Positions 7,065 to 16,200 of a stretch of 21,795 nt of DNA are shown here, one piece after another. The notes under the pieces were generated by a model, which saw only the letters and a list, made by a program, of their open reading frames with translations, searched no databases and was not told the DNA's origin. Positions within the stretch are counted from its first letter, which is position 1. Each line of letters starts with the position of its first letter. The stretch spans positions 8,701-30,495 of the forward strand of contig DITM01000084.1 of the NCBI GenBank assembly GCA_002422845.1, read 5' to 3'. The position numbers and the translations under genes were made by a program. This stretch comes from Candidatus Paracaedibacteraceae bacterium UBA6184 (lineage in GTDB: Bacteria; Pseudomonadota; Alphaproteobacteria; UBA6184).

Positions 7065-8038
7065 TCAATGAAATCCGCCACATTTTTAACGTTATTAAAA
7101 TATGTGGTTTTGTTTTTGTGGGCCAAAGTAACAAAATATAAATTACCGGGCTTTATATATCCAACGCTCTTATCTTTAGAAAACAAATTGCGGTAGGTTC
7201 CGTTTTCGTCAATTATCTCTACCTTATATGTTCCGCTGAAATTTGTAATTGTATCTATATATAAAATATATTCCCCATCTGTTACCCGTCTTCCAATATG
7301 GGAGGGTGGCTCCACACCATTATTTATACAAGACTCTAATACTGAATGCGGATAAAAATACTTCTCGTAGAAAATGTCCGTGTTTTGTTTCAATGCCATA
7401 CCTATCTCTAGGTCTGAGTATTCCTTGGTTCCACGACAAAAGAATTCAAGCACTTCTTCAAAATGCGGCAATGAGTAAATCTGTTTCTTGTTAACCGTTA
7501 AGAAGTTTATCATGCCTTTTTTGTTAATCCTGCTATTAGTGAACAAGTGGTCAAATACGCCACACTCAATTAAGACCTTAATGATATTGATTCTGAATAT
7601 CTTCTTCTGCGTCTTATTCAGCATATATAAATCAAATATGTTGTTTACTTCAACACTCATTATCTTTTCGGCGGCTTCTTTAGACACGCCCTTTAGAATC
7701 CAGTATGGCGGATATACCACTTGGTTATCGTCAATATACCAATTCTCTCTAGATGTACCAAATTTAATTGGGTGGATCTTATACCCAGAGTTTGTCACCT
7801 CTCTTACAATGGCATTCTTCTTTAATGGGAACTCTATGTCAAGTACTGAAGACACCCATTCTTGTGGACAATAGGTGTTTAACATTGCACATTGGTATGA
7901 AATGATGGAATAGGCAATAGCGTGGCTGTTTGATGTTAAAAAACCATCTTTTGTATAAAATTGATGGTCTTTATGTTCAACTTCTATATCTCGCACTTCG
8001 TCTATACCAACAACTTTAACACATTTTATATTAGACAT
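7061..8038 (-). CDS. dnaE: DNA polymerase III alpha, C-terminal fragment with split-intein IntC
   Basis: Second half of a fractured polymerase. Residues 1-37 are an intein C-fragment ending F-L-T-S-N, with the block F-like DIEVEHKDHQFYTKDG. The C-extein begins at residue 38, SHAIAYSIISYQCAMLNTY, which is the SHAxAYxxISYQ segment of bacterial DnaE. The 288-aa extein continues through the helix-hairpin-helix-like region (PYWILKGVSKEAAEKI) to an OB-like C-terminal domain (EYILYIDTITNF...). I chose ATG at 8038 because the protein then starts like other IntC fragments (M-x-x-I-K). This start overlaps the endonuclease stop by 8 nt. An in-frame start at 8068 would add 10 residues. Only trans-splicing with the upstream fragment would restore a 1117-aa polymerase. 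Confidence 0.93.
   Translation of the reverse strand: MSNIKCVKVVGIDEVRDIEVEHKDHQFYTKDGFLTSNSHAIAYSIISYQCAMLNTYCPQEWVSSVLDIEFPLKKNAIVREVTNSGYKIHPIKFGTSRENWYIDDNQVVYPPYWILKGVSKEAAEKIMSVEVNNIFDLYMLNKTQKKIFRINIIKVLIECGVFDHLFTNSRINKKGMINFLTVNKKQIYSLPHFEEVLEFFCRGTKEYSDLEIGMALKQNTDIFYEKYFYPHSVLESCINNGVEPPSHIGRRVTDGEYILYIDTITNFSGTYKVEIIDENGTYRNLFSKDKSVGYIKPGNLYFVTLAHKNKTTYFNNVKNVADFIE
7928..8038 (-). other. Split intein C-fragment (IntC, 37 aa)
   Basis: MSNIKCVKVVGIDEVRDIEV continues to FLTSN. It has the length and block F/G pattern of known DnaE IntC fragments, with terminal Asn and Ser as the +1 nucleophile. The penultimate residue is Ser, not the common His; the well-studied Npu DnaE IntC also ends A-S-N. 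Confidence 0.9.
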
Positions 8039-9110
8039 AGTTTTCACCAATAAAATAATTGCCAACAACTTGAGTTTTTATAATCTCTTTTATCGTCTCT
8101 ACAACACCATCTGAGAAATGACTGTTTTCACCCCTTCTCCACTTATACTTTGTATAGTCAATCCTTATTAAAATAATTCCGAACCTTATACAATATTCTT
8201 CCAATGCCCTGTCAACTTTTTTAGACTGTATTAACCTGTCCTCCCCAAATATCGGTTTAAAATGTATTGGCCCATCAAACTCAATTATGACATTATTGTG
8301 CTTAGAAAACAAATCTACCTCTTTTGTTCCAGACCTATTCATGTAAAAAATATTTTCGTCAAATATAACATAGTTTTTAACAAAAGTGCCATCGTCCAAC
8401 AAATCAAATAAAACAGTTTCGGTTTTAGATTTATTAACACATTTTTTTTTGCATAAAACCAATGGCATCCAACACTTTTCTTTAAACTCGTTTGGATTGT
8501 TATCTCTCCAGTTTTTTAAAACCTTTGCCCTATTTTCTTGTATGTCTTTTCTTTGTGATGTTTTCTTTGCAGCAGTTGAGGCAACATCTCTCATGTGCTT
8601 TGTTCTGTTTGTTTTTGAGCGTAAATCAGACCTTCTTTTTCTTTCTTTTGGGTTGGACATAATCGATTTCGATTGGCTTATTCCGCTATTTTTAAAATAC
8701 TCAGTTAAATCATAACCTTCTTCATATTTTCTTTTGATCCAATCACCATTAAACTTATTTTGGTTAGAATATCTGTTAACCGTTTCATCACAAACAACCG
8801 GACCATAATTGTTCATATAATCCAAAACACTTATTGAATGTTTTGTAACGACGTGTGCAGATATAACTTTTCCAAAATAATCACATAAAGAACATTTTAA
8901 AACAGTGCCAGCCTTACAAAAGCTCATTATTTCTTCCAATAAAACTTCTTTCTCTACCCCACAAGAATTATTCATACAATGAGTTCCGAACCATGTTTTT
9001 GTTGAGAATTTTTTTCCACATGAGCATAAATAGACAGGCCCAATTTTAAAATTTTCCAAAGCGGTAACATTTTCCCACACTGAGTTCGGAATTTGTGGTC
9101 CATTGTGCAT
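8031..9110 (-). CDS. Vsr-like (EDxHD-type) homing endonuclease within the split dnaE
   Basis: Free-standing homing endonuclease between the two dnaE halves. At the N-terminus are two likely zinc-binding knots: C29-S-C31...H44-C45...C50, and a C2H2-type finger C73-x2-C76-x9-H86-x4-H91. A basic middle follows (residues about 145-230). The C-terminal nuclease domain has KTETVLFDLL (E231), KEVDLF (D266), VIIEFDGPIHF (D279, H283) and LIRIDYTKY (D318), matching the Vsr/EDxHD fold. Split-intein 'fractured genes' with Vsr-like endonucleases are known from phages and marine metagenomes (Dassa et al. 2009). I kept ATG at 9110 because AGGTGGAG lies 10 nt upstream and the first knot is downstream of it. 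It overlaps the upstream dnaE fragment by 139 nt in another frame. A run of nine A residues encodes KKK before C224. Confidence 0.85.
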   Translation of the reverse strand: MHNGPQIPNSVWENVTALENFKIGPVYLCSCGKKFSTKTWFGTHCMNNSCGVEKEVLLEEIMSFCKAGTVLKCSLCDYFGKVISAHVVTKHSISVLDYMNNYGPVVCDETVNRYSNQNKFNGDWIKRKYEEGYDLTEYFKNSGISQSKSIMSNPKERKRRSDLRSKTNRTKHMRDVASTAAKKTSQRKDIQENRAKVLKNWRDNNPNEFKEKCWMPLVLCKKKCVNKSKTETVLFDLLDDGTFVKNYVIFDENIFYMNRSGTKEVDLFSKHNNVIIEFDGPIHFKPIFGEDRLIQSKKVDRALEEYCIRFGIILIRIDYTKYKWRRGENSHFSDGVVETIKEIIKTQVVGNYFIGENYV

Positions 9111-11806
9111 TTTATTTTTTCTCCACCTATTAATTCAACCTCTACAATCTCTTTGTAACCATTGTTAAAATTATTTAAAACTTTGGTCACCAAATTTTTC
9201 CCCGTGGCTTCGTCTCTACACATAACAAATTCTCCAACACTGATGTGTTGGATCTCTTTGTTATATAAAAATTCACCACTCTTATTATAAATAGGAATTT
9301 TTTCATTTTTTTGGATACATTCGTTGAAACCATATAAACTGAACTTTTGTAGCGTGTCCCACAGCCTTTGCGCCGTTTCCTGCGGCACTCCCTTCTGCGA
9401 ACATCCAACCATAAACTTTTCAATATATGGTTTTAGTTTCTCATTGTCGCCACCCTTCTTTTTAGTTAACAATTTACGAACCTTCTGGCCATCATCCTCA
9501 CTAATCCCGTCACCAAGTCTCGTCACAATGTCTGAGATCTGCTCTTGAAAGATAATAAACCCATCAGTACGTTCTGTGGCTATAGTAAACTCAATACTGC
9601 TGAAGTTGTCAGTTTTAATTGTTGGGTCGTTTCTTTTTGCTAAATAATTTTTATCAACTTCTGCACGCAACGGACCCGGACGATACACAGATGTTACAAC
9701 CGAAATATTAACCAACGATTTTGGTTTAAACTTCTTGGCAAAATCTTGCATACCCTCTTTTGAGAACTGGAATATTCCTACAAAATTTCCCCTATGAAAT
9801 ACGTATTCATATACACGCTGATCAGCGAAGTCAATCTTGTCTGGGTGCAGTTTCTCATTGTAAAACTCAGCAATGTGCTGTAGGTCATGTGGCTTGTTCT
9901 TTTTAATAAGAATCTTCTCAATCGTTTTTTCAATCATTCCCAGGGTTCCAAGACCCAGAACATCGTATTTAACAAAGCCCATTGGCTCAAGGAGTCTTTT
10001 TGCCTGACCTTCGGGCCATGGAGTCTGGTATCTGCCGTTCTTTTGAATCAGCGGCATATCCTCTTTTAGGTTATCACCGATAATGATTCCACCGGCATGA
10101 GTCGCAACATCACGAACTTGACCGCTGAGTGTTTTCATATGCTCCAACACATGCGGATATTGATCGAAATATCGAATTGCGGTTGGACTGTGTTCCAACA
10201 CCTCTTCTAGTTTAATAACATATGTCTTCTCTAGGTCAGGGTTGTCAACCAACAGAGCCTGAAACGTTTCATCTAGTGCGACTTTTGTCATATCATTGGC
10301 TTCTTGGAAGGGAATGCCTAAGAACTTCGATAAATCTTTCGATAATGTCTTAAACCCTAACATGTTCCAATTGGAAACAAACGCTAGTTTTTCCTCTCCC
10401 CATTTCGCAATAAGAGACTCTTTTGCCTGTAAAGGATTTGCACAGTCGAAATCAATATCTGGATAACCAATCGCATCATGTGTAAGAAAACGAGAAAACG
10501 ACAGCCCAAATACAAGAGGGTCTATTTGGGTAATTTCCAAGAGATATGCAACCAATGATCCTCCCGCAGATCCGCGAGCAGGACCAGAAAACATGATCTT
10601 TTTAGTTTCAGATACAATTTGTGTCATTGTTAAAAAATACTTCTCAAACCCTCGATGTTTTATAAGCCCAAGTTCGTGATCCAATCTTGCAATATACTTG
10701 GGTTCATTTTTACCAACCACATCCAAACGCTTTATACATATATCTCTTATCTCCTCAATTGGTTCTTTCGTATACTGTTCCATGATGAAACTTGGCATAC
10801 GAATCTCTTGGTTTGGATAAAATTGTTTGATTAATCTCTCGATTCCTCTTGTGTTGGTGATGCTCTCACGAACCAATCCGTCATCGTACTGCGCGCCCAT
10901 TTTATTGCTGTAATTCTTATAACTTGCCCACACCAAATCTCCATTTTTAAAAGATAAGTCATGTTTAAGTTCAGTCGCAGTCTCTGGGAACATATATTCC
11001 TTTTCGTCTTCGTCACTACTACGCATGAACCTCATTGCATAATAGAACTCACGAGATTTCCAGTCGCTTTGTTTAATAAAGTGGCTATCCACTGTTGAAA
11101 TGATTGGTATGTCGTTAAGTAGCGCACTTTTAATTACAATGTGGTTTTGTGTATGCTGTTGTGGCAGTGCATTCCATTGAATTTCGTTATACCAATTACC
11201 TTTAAATATAGATTTGAAATACTTGTTTACATTGTTAACACTCTCAAATGCAATCTGTTCGTCGATACCCAACACTGTTGTCTGATGGGTGTACAAGCCG
11301 CCTATTGGGCTATATACACAAGCGCTGGACGCCCCCAAACCATCAGCATACTTCTTTAATAAGTTGAAGTCTACACGAGGTTTGTAATAGAAATAGGGTT
11401 CCTTGTGCGACTCGCTGACAAGTCGATACAGATTCTTTAGCCCCACCTCATTAAGCGCCCACACAACTAGATGATAACGCCTTTTTAAAGAACTCCGACA
11501 CTCTTTAATCTGGCCCTCAGACAGCGTATCGTTTTCAAGTGAATGCTTTGCGGCAAGGAATTCGCCTACATCTTTAATAAAATAGAACTCAACGCCATAA
11601 ATTGGATGAAATTTATACCCGTCTTTATTAATATCCTGAACGGTCAGCACAAACTCTGCAAGAGAGTTCATATTGCCATGCTCTGTAATAGCCATTGAAT
11701 CCATACCCAACTCAATAGCAGCATTAACCCACTCTTTTGGCGTTCCCAGCGCATCATAAGGTGACCCAACATTTGTGTGTAGGTGTAGGTTTACAAAATC
11801 CAACAT
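8972..11806 (-). CDS. dnaE: DNA polymerase III alpha, N-terminal fragment with split-intein IntN
   Basis: First half of the phage replicative polymerase, 944 aa. It has a PHP domain (FVNLHLHTN, MAITEHGNM, TVDSHF), then the PolIII catalytic core with GPARGSAGGSLVAY (about 408-421) and YPDIDFDCAN (about 448-457, the catalytic D-x-D), and FIIFQEQISDI (about 750-760). The N-extein ends at residue 829 (KFSLYGFNE). Residues 830-944 are an intein N-fragment starting Cys, with TMDHKF as block B. No 3'-5' exonuclease domain is inserted in the PHP region, so this is DnaE type and not PolC type. I prefer ATG at 11806 over GTG at 11812 because GAGG lies upstream at workable spacing. The stop of the 308-aa gene (11809) lies just before it. 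Joined to the C-fragment it gives 1117 residues, a normal DnaE length. Confidence 0.95.
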   Translation of the reverse strand: MLDFVNLHLHTNVGSPYDALGTPKEWVNAAIELGMDSMAITEHGNMNSLAEFVLTVQDINKDGYKFHPIYGVEFYFIKDVGEFLAAKHSLENDTLSEGQIKECRSSLKRRYHLVVWALNEVGLKNLYRLVSESHKEPYFYYKPRVDFNLLKKYADGLGASSACVYSPIGGLYTHQTTVLGIDEQIAFESVNNVNKYFKSIFKGNWYNEIQWNALPQQHTQNHIVIKSALLNDIPIISTVDSHFIKQSDWKSREFYYAMRFMRSSDEDEKEYMFPETATELKHDLSFKNGDLVWASYKNYSNKMGAQYDDGLVRESITNTRGIERLIKQFYPNQEIRMPSFIMEQYTKEPIEEIRDICIKRLDVVGKNEPKYIARLDHELGLIKHRGFEKYFLTMTQIVSETKKIMFSGPARGSAGGSLVAYLLEITQIDPLVFGLSFSRFLTHDAIGYPDIDFDCANPLQAKESLIAKWGEEKLAFVSNWNMLGFKTLSKDLSKFLGIPFQEANDMTKVALDETFQALLVDNPDLEKTYVIKLEEVLEHSPTAIRYFDQYPHVLEHMKTLSGQVRDVATHAGGIIIGDNLKEDMPLIQKNGRYQTPWPEGQAKRLLEPMGFVKYDVLGLGTLGMIEKTIEKILIKKNKPHDLQHIAEFYNEKLHPDKIDFADQRVYEYVFHRGNFVGIFQFSKEGMQDFAKKFKPKSLVNISVVTSVYRPGPLRAEVDKNYLAKRNDPTIKTDNFSSIEFTIATERTDGFIIFQEQISDIVTRLGDGISEDDGQKVRKLLTKKKGGDNEKLKPYIEKFMVGCSQKGVPQETAQRLWDTLQKFSLYGFNECIQKNEKIPIYNKSGEFLYNKEIQHISVGEFVMCRDEATGKNLVTKVLNNFNNGYKEIVEVELIGGEKIKCTMDHKFRTQCGKMLPLWKILKLGLSIYAHVEKNSQQKHGSELIV
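8975..9319 (-). other. Split intein N-fragment (IntN, 115 aa)
   Basis: Begins C-I-Q-K-N-E-K-I-P-I, right after the extein residues YGFNE. It has VKxL-like strands, block B CTMDHKFRT and then GKMLPLWKILKLGLSIYA, like the end of Npu DnaE IntN (DGQMLPIDEIF). The last 20 or so residues have no clear counterpart and lie where the endonuclease frame overlaps. Confidence 0.9.
9121..9128 (-). promoter_or_regulatory. Internal ribosome-binding site for the endonuclease
   Basis: AGGTGGAG on the minus strand lies within the IntN coding sequence (codons for I-G-G-E), 10 nt before the endonuclease ATG at 9110. It supports that start despite the 139-nt overlap with the upstream gene. Confidence 0.5.
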
Positions 11807-11808
11807 AC

Positions 11809-12735
11809 TCACCTCAATTCATCAAAAGCATTATCAAATGAAGTGGTTAAATATAATTTATAACCGGACATTTTATTTATTTTATCTTTATAAAAAAGAT
11901 TTAAACTCAACTCAGAAGAACTTTGTAAATAATCACTATACCCTTTCCAAGTAGAGAAATCAAAATAATTATCAACCTCAATTGCCGCATTATTTTTAAA
12001 GACACTTAATGCTCTGAAGTCACTTGCCTTTTTAGTTCGACTACCAGAATCACTTGAATCATATTTAAAAAACTTTCTTCTAAACTGATCGACCTGTTCA
12101 ACACTACAAGTAAACGGAATAGTCAGCCCATCATCTATGCTGCTCTCGCCAAAGACAAATCTACATGGCTTTGTAGCAATCTCAGTTCTGATTTCTTTAA
12201 GTCTCTCCCAGCCATCCTTATTTAAAAACATTGAGGAAAACAGACATGAACTCTGCGGGAACGAAAAAAAGAACTTCGCATCACCCATCGAAGAAGAAAA
12301 TGAGCCAAACAGATTGGCAATTTCATATGCCCCAAAAAATCCGGACAAGATCTGTGATTTCAATGGAACGTTCAGTTTAATAGGGAGAGACAAACTGTGG
12401 AAAATAATTGGAATAACTTTAAACTTTCCAGACTTGCTGTTAATAAAACTCTGTATTCCATCTTTGTTTTCTAGTTGTTTTATAAAACCCTTCCAACCAG
12501 AATAGTGCTCAGTAAGATCCATTATATCAAATACATAAGTTGAATATTTTGACTTTATATATTTTTGGACAATGGAACCAGCAAAGATGTAAATGATGTC
12601 ACACCCAACGATAGAACACTCCTCAACACACCTTTGTATAACAGTAAGATTTTTCGCCAAAAGCAGGTTATAAAAACCAGACGGATTTTTAAAATCGGTT
12701 TTTATATTTGTGATGGGTATGATTCCGACAAGCAT
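11809..12735 (-). CDS. Unrecognised 308-aa protein, N-terminus like a nucleotidyltransferase
   Basis: Not firmly recognised. The first 55 residues (MLVGIIPITNIKTDF...FYNLLLAKNLTVIQRCVEE...DIIYIFAG) follow the pattern of a GT-A/Rossmann nucleotidyltransferase: a strand with a loop, then a 'pvI-R-vee' helix, then a strand. The canonical G-x-G-T-R loop is missing, so any catalysis is doubtful. The rest is mixed alpha/beta with many Ser and Phe residues and no membrane segment. ATG at 12735 has no ribosome-binding site. A consensus promoter lies so close that the mRNA should start at or within a base of this ATG (leaderless). The gene ends three bases before the dnaE N-fragment start, so the two are very likely cotranscribed. 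Confidence 0.7.
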   Translation of the reverse strand: MLVGIIPITNIKTDFKNPSGFYNLLLAKNLTVIQRCVEECSIVGCDIIYIFAGSIVQKYIKSKYSTYVFDIMDLTEHYSGWKGFIKQLENKDGIQSFINSKSGKFKVIPIIFHSLSLPIKLNVPLKSQILSGFFGAYEIANLFGSFSSSMGDAKFFFSFPQSSCLFSSMFLNKDGWERLKEIRTEIATKPCRFVFGESSIDDGLTIPFTCSVEQVDQFRRKFFKYDSSDSGSRTKKASDFRALSVFKNNAAIEVDNYFDFSTWKGYSDYLQSSSELSLNLFYKDKINKMSGYKLYLTTSFDNAFDELR

Positions 12736-12740
12736 CGCAG

Positions 12741-12769
12741 ACTATAGCACAACTCCACGGTGTTGTCAA
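12741..12769 (-). promoter_or_regulatory. Strong sigma70-type promoter upstream of the 308-aa gene and dnaE
   Basis: On the minus strand: a perfect TTGACA (12769-12764), exactly 17 bp, then TATAGT (12746-12741, 5 of 6). The -35 directly abuts the TGA stop of the 172-aa gene. Only five bases separate the -10 from the ATG at 12735, so transcription would begin at about the A of the start codon. It would be read by host RNA polymerase and would drive the polymerase genes separately from nrdJ. Confidence 0.75.
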
Positions 12770-13288
12770 TCAAAACTTAGATTTAGTGCCATTTTTGTAC
12801 CCAAACAAGAACTCTTTTATAGCCCTATAAACATTATTATCAAGCCCAACCAAATCGTTTTTAAACAATTCAATACAAAAACTATCAAATCGCCACTTCC
12901 ACAAAAGTTTATTATCTTTTGTCTTGCTAACTGTTTTCTTTCTTTTATCTTCTTTCAAATAAACCAAAATTAGACTATCTTTTAAGTCTTTATTTTTAAG
13001 GTTGCTTTTAACCCTTTTGATAATCGTTTTCTCGTCCAGCGACTGAATATCAGTTATATCTTGTTCTTTAACATCTATATACTTTGTTTTTATTTGTATT
13101 TCTTTTAGTTTTTCTTTCTCAAATATAAACTGAACGGAATACTCGCCATTTTTGTCGTCAAGTTTTTTACTATCTGCAAATAACTCTTTGTTTATTTCAA
13201 TTTCTTGTGGGGAGTAGTTGTTATCGTCTACCTCCCCACCGTTTTCAAACATTTTAATTTTATAAACTCTCTCAACATCAATTCTCAT
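12770..13288 (-). CDS. Unrecognised Lys/Glu/Asp-rich 172-aa protein
   Basis: Not recognised. It is small and highly charged (N-terminal MRIDVERVYKIKMF; middle KEIQIKTKYIDVKEQ; KRVKSNLKNKDLKD), with a Trp-containing segment (LLWKWRFDSFCIELF) and a basic C-terminus (GYKNGTKSKF). The pattern suggests beta-strands alternating with helices and no membrane segment. I chose ATG at 13288, one base after the nrdJ TAA stop (13290-13292), which implies coupled translation; an earlier in-frame ATG at 13312 would overlap nrdJ. Downstream it runs straight into the promoter for the 308-aa gene. Confidence 0.7.
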   Translation of the reverse strand: MRIDVERVYKIKMFENGGEVDDNNYSPQEIEINKELFADSKKLDDKNGEYSVQFIFEKEKLKEIQIKTKYIDVKEQDITDIQSLDEKTIIKRVKSNLKNKDLKDSLILVYLKEDKRKKTVSKTKDNKLLWKWRFDSFCIELFKNDLVGLDNNVYRAIKEFLFGYKNGTKSKF

Positions 13289-13289
13289 T

Positions 13290-16200
13290 TTATCCGCATT
13301 TCGTAAAACCACAATTCATACAAACCGGACACCCCTCTTGATACACCAGCGCCCCGCCACACTCACTACATTTACCGCTCTCAGGCTTCTCACCGTCTTT
13401 AATATACTTCTTGAGAATTCGCGACAAAACTCTATTATAACTCATAAAGTCACTGCCGTCATCCTTCTGGAGTTGTTCAGTAATATATGCAAGTTTGCCG
13501 CTGGTTCGTAAGGCCAGTGAAATCATGCGCCCAAGAATCATATGTTCTTCATTCTTAAACGTGTTAACAATGTCCTGGATTATAATCTGATTAGGCTGAC
13601 CGCCGAAAACCACCAAATCATAAATTCCGCGCTCTGATTTCTTTGTTTTGGTGCGTGTGATTACACCGTTTTTAATTTTGGGAGATAACTCAATATATTC
13701 TTGCAGCCCGCAGAAAATTTCATAAGGCTTCTTTTCATGTAAACCAACAAAAACTATCCATTTCTCACCGTTAATTGTGGTGTGGTGGATGTCACATGGC
13801 AAAGATGCTGGACGCTCTTTTAGTGTTTCCTGTGGCTCTGGTTTGTCATGCGAAACCAGGATTCCCTCTCTGCTACCATCAACATACACCGTCAATCCTT
13901 TTAATCCCAGTTCCCATGCCAACATGTAAGTATTACTTACAACATCGAAAGACACACCCTTTGGGAGATTCAAGGTTTGGCTTATAGAATGATCGTTGTA
14001 CTTTTGTATAACCGCCATCATTTTAATTTTTTCTAATGGATCTATGTCATGACTTTCAACAAAATATTTGTTAATATATTCGTTTGCCTTGTCGTTCAAC
14101 ACGTCCATACACTTTGACACTGCATGATGATAAACAATATTTTCTTCAAAAAACTGCCCGTCCTCAGATGTGAACACTGACTTCTCTTTGTCTACTTTGC
14201 GGCGTCTTACATAACTGCGTTTATAAATTGGCTCAATACCAGAACTTACCTGATGTAAGATTGAGATACTGCCAGTTGGCGCAGAAGTCAGCAAAGAAAT
14301 GTTGCGCCTTGGACCCATTAATTCTGGACGCCCCTCAAAGAACTTATTGTCGCGCTCCAACTCTGCATTATAGGCTGCAAATGGCTTCCTTGTTTCCGCC
14401 AATTCCCTAGAAGCCTCATATGCACTGAAACAATAATCGTGATAAATAACCTCTAAATATTCACGCGACTGTTCTGACCCGTATATTATACCAAGAGCAG
14501 CCAAGCAATCAGCAAGCCCGTGTGTGCCCAAGCCAATCTCACGACCACGAATTGTCTGATCAATAAACTTCTCCCATAGTTCCTGTACGTCCTTTTCCTG
14601 AGTGTTGGACAATTCGATCATTTTTTCCAAGTCAAGGTCTACCAAATCATCAAGAACAAACACACATCTCTTAACAAACTTCCTGAACTTTTCAAAGTCA
14701 AAAATACTATCTTCAGTATAGGGATTTATAACAAAAGACAACAAGTTAATAGACATCAATCTACAGTTGCTGTTTGCCGCCATACCAACTTCGGCACAAG
14801 GATTGACACAGATCGGCTTAAATCTATCATAGGACGCATTCGGTGTAAAAGATGTCATCCTATCCCAGAATAACGCACCGGGCTCAGCAGAGGCGATATT
14901 AGACTTAATAAAAACTGTCCATAGATCTTTTGGGTTTGAAACTTTAGTAAATGTGGGATTGCTGGAATCAACTGGCCACTGCTGCACAAACTCACTCTCA
15001 TTATTTTTTACGGCATTCATAAACTCGTCGCTTAAAAGAACACTAATGTTTGCCGATGTAACCGCTGTTTTGTTTGCCTTACATGTAATAAATTTTGCGG
15101 CATCTGGGTGTTTTATATGAAGAGCCTCCATTAAAGCACCGCGACGACCACTATTATGAACGTAATAACCGTTACAATAAAATAAATGTTCTGACTCTAG
15201 TTCTAAGTCATAAGTTTCTTTTTGACCAACAAAGTGAACTGAAGCCACCTCAGACAAAACCATTGCGTTTAAACATGGTTTTACCAAATCATCACTTTCA
15301 AACTTGTTAACAGACATGAATTTTTGGCTGCTGTTTGGATTTTTAAACGGGGTTGTGACTCCATCTCTTTGGATTGGATTTTTGGAAAGTTCAAGTATTT
15401 CTTTCTTTAATCGCTTATGGGCTGTTATTGGTTTGAAGTCGGTAAAGTTAAAAAACTTTAACATGCGGGTCCACATAGACCCAGAAGGAAGTGTGGCCCG
15501 CCAAAATCCGCTTTTAAAGCGTAAATTAACTAATACGACACCAAACGACATCAAAATTTGCATAAAGTCTTTTGCAAGTTTTTCATTTGGAAATAAATAA
15601 GCATTAAACAAACAACCTCGTGGATAAAACATTCTATGCGTCTCAATGAAACCGCAAACAAAAGCGGCCTGTATTACCCGCCTTCCCGTCATAAATACAT
15701 CTGGAATGTGTGGTAGATTATGTTCGTTGTCTTCACGAACAAACCCAAGTTCTTTAACAAAAGAAATAAAGCCAGGATCGTCCACACGAATAAACAACTT
15801 ATTCCCCGTTTGATACATTATTACTTCTACATCAAAGTTTTTGCGCAGAAACTCAGAGACAACCGCAGCAACAGCCTTCCTGCTAACCAAAAAATACATC
15901 TCGAAAAAACCATCCTCTGATAATTTAATCGGATGTAAGTGCGAGAATCCAAGCAAACAACCCAAAACAAATGCAGCGTTTTGATTGTCTTTAACATAAT
16001 TTTTATATCCGCTTTGTGTTTTTATTTCTATTGTGTAATCTTCCCCGCGAAGCAGCCCCAAATCTCTTGGACCTTTTTCCTTGGCGTCAGTTCCCGGAAT
16101 TAGAACGATTTTGTCACCAGTTTTTAATTCTTTTAATGGAGCCTCAATCATATTCCGGTTGTCATCTAAAGAAATAAACTTGTGATCAATAGAAGTTTTA

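Noticed and set aside
7321..7328. TATAAATA on the minus strand, like a T4 late promoter
   Set aside because: It lies inside the dnaE C-terminal coding region with no gene start close downstream; probably chance in AT-rich DNA.
8216..8250. TTGACA on the minus strand with a TATAAG about 19 bp later
   Set aside because: Spacing is poor and it lies in the endonuclease coding sequence, so I did not call it a promoter for the dnaE C-fragment.
8446..8460. Run of nine A residues (minus strand) in the endonuclease gene as a frameshift site
   Set aside because: The frame is open across it and encodes KKK before a Cys; the nuclease domain after it is intact, so no frameshift is needed.
7061..9110. Idea that dnaE is one continuous gene with a frameshifted intein
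   Set aside because: The endonuclease has its own start and ribosome-binding site and is not in frame with the dnaE pieces. The dnaE frame has stops between the halves, and IntN and IntC have normal split-intein lengths.
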